Origin: Molossus alvarezi
Taxonomy: Eukaryota > Chordata > Mammalia > Chiroptera > Molossidae
Direction: 5' to 3'
NCBI GenBank assembly: GCA_037176705.1
Contig: CM073891.1
Span: 91,532,327 to 91,596,326, forward strand
Length of the DNA: 64,000 bases
Positions within the stretch are counted from its first letter, which is position 1, and every line of letters begins with the position of its first letter. Both the position numbers and the translations under genes were made by a program. Below, piece by piece: positions 61,820-64,000 of this stretch. The notes beneath the pieces are model-generated. The model made no database searches. It was not told the DNA's origin and was given only the letters and a program-made list of their open reading frames with translations.

Positions 61820-62510
61820 CCGGACCTCCATCCAGCAACCTCCATACTTGAGTTCTGGGTAAGAGAAGAATTCAGAGCCAAGTCTCAAATTATGAGAGAA
61901 AGTTTATTTAGAAAGCCCCAGAGGGTAGAATAAGTGAGCCAGAGAAGAAATGGGCTCAGGAAACAAGTTTCAGAGACAAAAGAAGGGCCCTTGGAGCTTG
62001 GGGGGGGGGGGGTAGGGATTGTTGGGGGGGAGAGAGAGAGAGAGAAACTCACCCAGGGGAAGGAAGGGGGTGGGGAAAGGCACAGGCCTACTCCATGGAG
62101 AGAGCCATGCTGGGTCCTCTTTCCTGAGGGCTTTTATCTGAGGTCTCAAAGAAGGTCTCAATAGAATATTCATGCCGCCCCACACCCCCACCCTGCCTCC
62201 CCCAGGCTCCTCAGGGTCGTGGTTTCCACGGACTGGTTGGCACTAGGGGCGGGGATCTTTAGTCATTGCAGCTGGTCCTGACATTAGCCACGGAGTCATC
62301 CTGCCTGATTTTGCTGCTTCTCTGGGCCTGGTGCTGGAACACAGCTGAAGTCTAGATGTCAACTCCAGGGGTTAACGCTTAAGGGAGTGGTCATGCAAGG
62401 GCTTGTAGTTTTGCCCTTGCTAGGCGCCCGAGGTTCTCTGCGCTGGTGACCGGCTGCACCTGGCCCATCATTCCTGCTCTGCTTATGCCTGTCTAACTGC
62501 CTACTGCATA
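61820..62510 (-). repeat. Probable ERV LTR, antisense
   Basis: A GC-richer block whose plus strand has gagaaagtttatttagaaag; in minus sense this gives an AATAAA at 61903-61908, as in an LTR R region. The remainder is promoter-like (CpG-containing, G13 at about 62000, GA tract). No viral coding sequence is seen. Ends are approximate. Confidence 0.45.
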
Positions 62511-63009
62511 TTTAGTATTCCCTATGGGACAGGCATTTTTTATGTTTTACTCCATTTAATGTTCATATTAACTGCTCCAAGAACAAATACCTTAGAATAC
62601 TTTTTCCTTATTGTTATAGATGAAGGTACTAAGCATTTTGAAGAACACTAGGCTGATGGAATTTAAAGAGACAATATTTGAACCCACACACTTTATTCCA
62701 AATGCTGCCATACGTTTAAGTACAAGGAGGGAGAGAATTAATAAAAAGATATGTTTTTAGATGATTTTAAATAGATATAATTTGGTTGGTAAATTGAATG
62801 TTTTCTGCATATTATTTCTAATATTTTTTTCCATCTTAACCATTTATAAGTTTACAGTTCAACATGTTAAGTACATTCTCATTGTGCAGCCAATCTCCGG
62901 AATTGTTTTCATCTTACAAAACTGAAACTCTGCTTATGAAACAACTTTCCCATTCTCTCCTCCCCAGCTGCATTTATCTTTTGATAGTTATTAATCTATA
63001 CTTTTTTTT
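62511..63009. other. Non-coding; weak MIR-like segment
   Basis: About 62560-62715 has an antisense MIR feel (ttattgttatagatgaaggt, tttgaacccacacactttat). No gene. Confidence 0.4.
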
Positions 63010-63295
63010 CATTGAATTTATTGGGGTGGCACTGGTTAATAAAATTATATAGGTTTCAGGTGTATGATTCTGTAATCCATCATCTGTATTTTGTATTGTG
63101 TGTTCACCACCAAAGTCAAGTCTCCTTCCATCACCATTATCCCCCCTTTACCCTCTTTACCTCCCCCAACCCTTCCCCTTTGGCAAGCACCATACAGTTG
63201 TCTGAGTCAATGAGGTTTTGTTTGTTTGTTTGTTTTGCTTAATTGCCTTCACCTTTTGCACCCAGCCCTGTAACCCCACCCCTCTGACAGCTTGT
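63010..63295 (-). mobile_element. L1 3' UTR fragment, antisense
   Basis: On the plus strand after a T-run: ttattggggtggcactggtt, aattatataggtttcaggtg, gtgtgttcaccaccaaagtc. In minus sense this is an L1 3' UTR ending in AATAAA plus an A-tail. Confidence 0.65.
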
Positions 63296-63744
63296 AACAA
63301 CTGTACATATTTATGGAAAGAAATGAAAAAAACATTTTCTAAAAATTTCTACTGTTTTTTTTTTTTGCATTCCTTTTAAGAAGAAAATACCTATACTTCT
63401 CTTGTGAATTGAAATGTATTTTTATAAGCTCCAAATGACCTTTTTTTGTTTCCATTTACTCCATCTTTAAAGGAAGGGCTATACTTGGCATGAGGTCCAT
63501 CAGACTAGGATATAGTTCCCTCTTGGAATATTTTGGGTGCAGAAGGAGAGGAAAGGGATACATTTAGAGGTGCATATTATTTCTTTGAAAATACTATTTT
63601 CTCTGTTTTGATTGGCAACTGGAAATTAACTAAGATAGGGCACTATTTTTCTGTGCATGATAAACCAGGACATGTGAAAACTAGATGATGTATCATATCC
63701 ACTGTGGCTTTGGCACCAAATAAGGTCCCTGGGCTTCCCAGATG

Positions 63745-64000
63745 ATGAGCACTACATGGAGGGACCTGGAAAAGTATTATCCTAAGTGAAATAACAGAGA
63801 AAGACAAGTATCATATGATCTCACTTATTTGTGGAATGTAATGAACATAACAGTCTTAGGAATGGGATAGTCCCAGAAACGTGGAAGTGGGGTACAGACT
63901 GACAATCCCCAGAAGAGGGGGTGGTGGGGGGAGAGATAAACCACAGAACTTATATGCATGTATGCATGAACAATGGACATGGACAACAAAGCTGGGGACA
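63745..64000 (+). mobile_element. L1 3' end, running off the window
   Basis: Same L1 type as the copy at 55450-55720: catggagggacctggaaaag, gatctcacttatttgtggaa, then 3' UTR agataaaccacagaacttat and gacatggacaacaaagctgg. Truncated by the window edge. Confidence 0.88.

Overview
The window is nuclear DNA from a placental mammal, most likely a vespertilionid or closely related bat. The evidence is about two dozen copies of the tRNA-headed VES SINE family, whose heads read like ggccctggccggtttggctc, together with HAL1 (half-L1), L1, Tigger and mariner-type elements and older MIR, L2 and MLT1-like repeats. The DNA is AT-rich, intron-containing and has no bacterial-style gene organisation. It holds one convincing protein-coding gene.

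The gene is GPR37 (parkin-associated endothelin receptor-like receptor), on the minus strand. Coding exon 1 (34311-35339) encodes the signal peptide, the long ectodomain and TM1-TM2. A 17.3-kb intron (17035-34310) follows, with canonical gt...ag ends. Coding exon 2 (16216-17034) encodes TM3-TM7, a Cys cluster and the C-terminal GTHC tail. The joined product is 615 residues. A CpG-rich promoter/5' region lies at about 35430-36640, with two small upstream ORFs just before the start codon. The 3' UTR probably occupies the AT-rich stretch below 16216.

Layout. 1-15200: repeat-rich sequence downstream of GPR37, with a TA-flanked Tigger element (8929-11065) that carries a SINE and has lost its DDE core. 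15200-35425: the GPR37 transcription unit, with intronic SINEs, a 300-bp terminal-inverted-repeat element (29077-29376), an L1 3' end (29674-30472) and a GC-rich island of unknown nature (24600-24890). 35430-36640: CpG island. 36650-52000: upstream flank with an MLT1-like LTR, a decayed L1, a probable ERV LTR, several SINEs and a small mariner hairpin. 52062-56673: a target-site-duplicated HAL1 that has received an L1 and several SINEs, one of them inside the nested L1. 56674-64000: more SINEs, a mariner element split by a SINE, a probable antisense LTR and L1 ends; the last L1 runs off the window.

The most unusual signals are: two SINE insertions made only of the 5' tRNA-like head, one without any tail but with a perfect 15-bp target duplication inside another SINE; GPR37 ectodomain changes that affect a glycosylation sequon and a known shedding site; and the nested HAL1/L1/SINE stack. 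No new multi-gene system was found. Repeat names rest on recalled family sequence, because no database search could be run.
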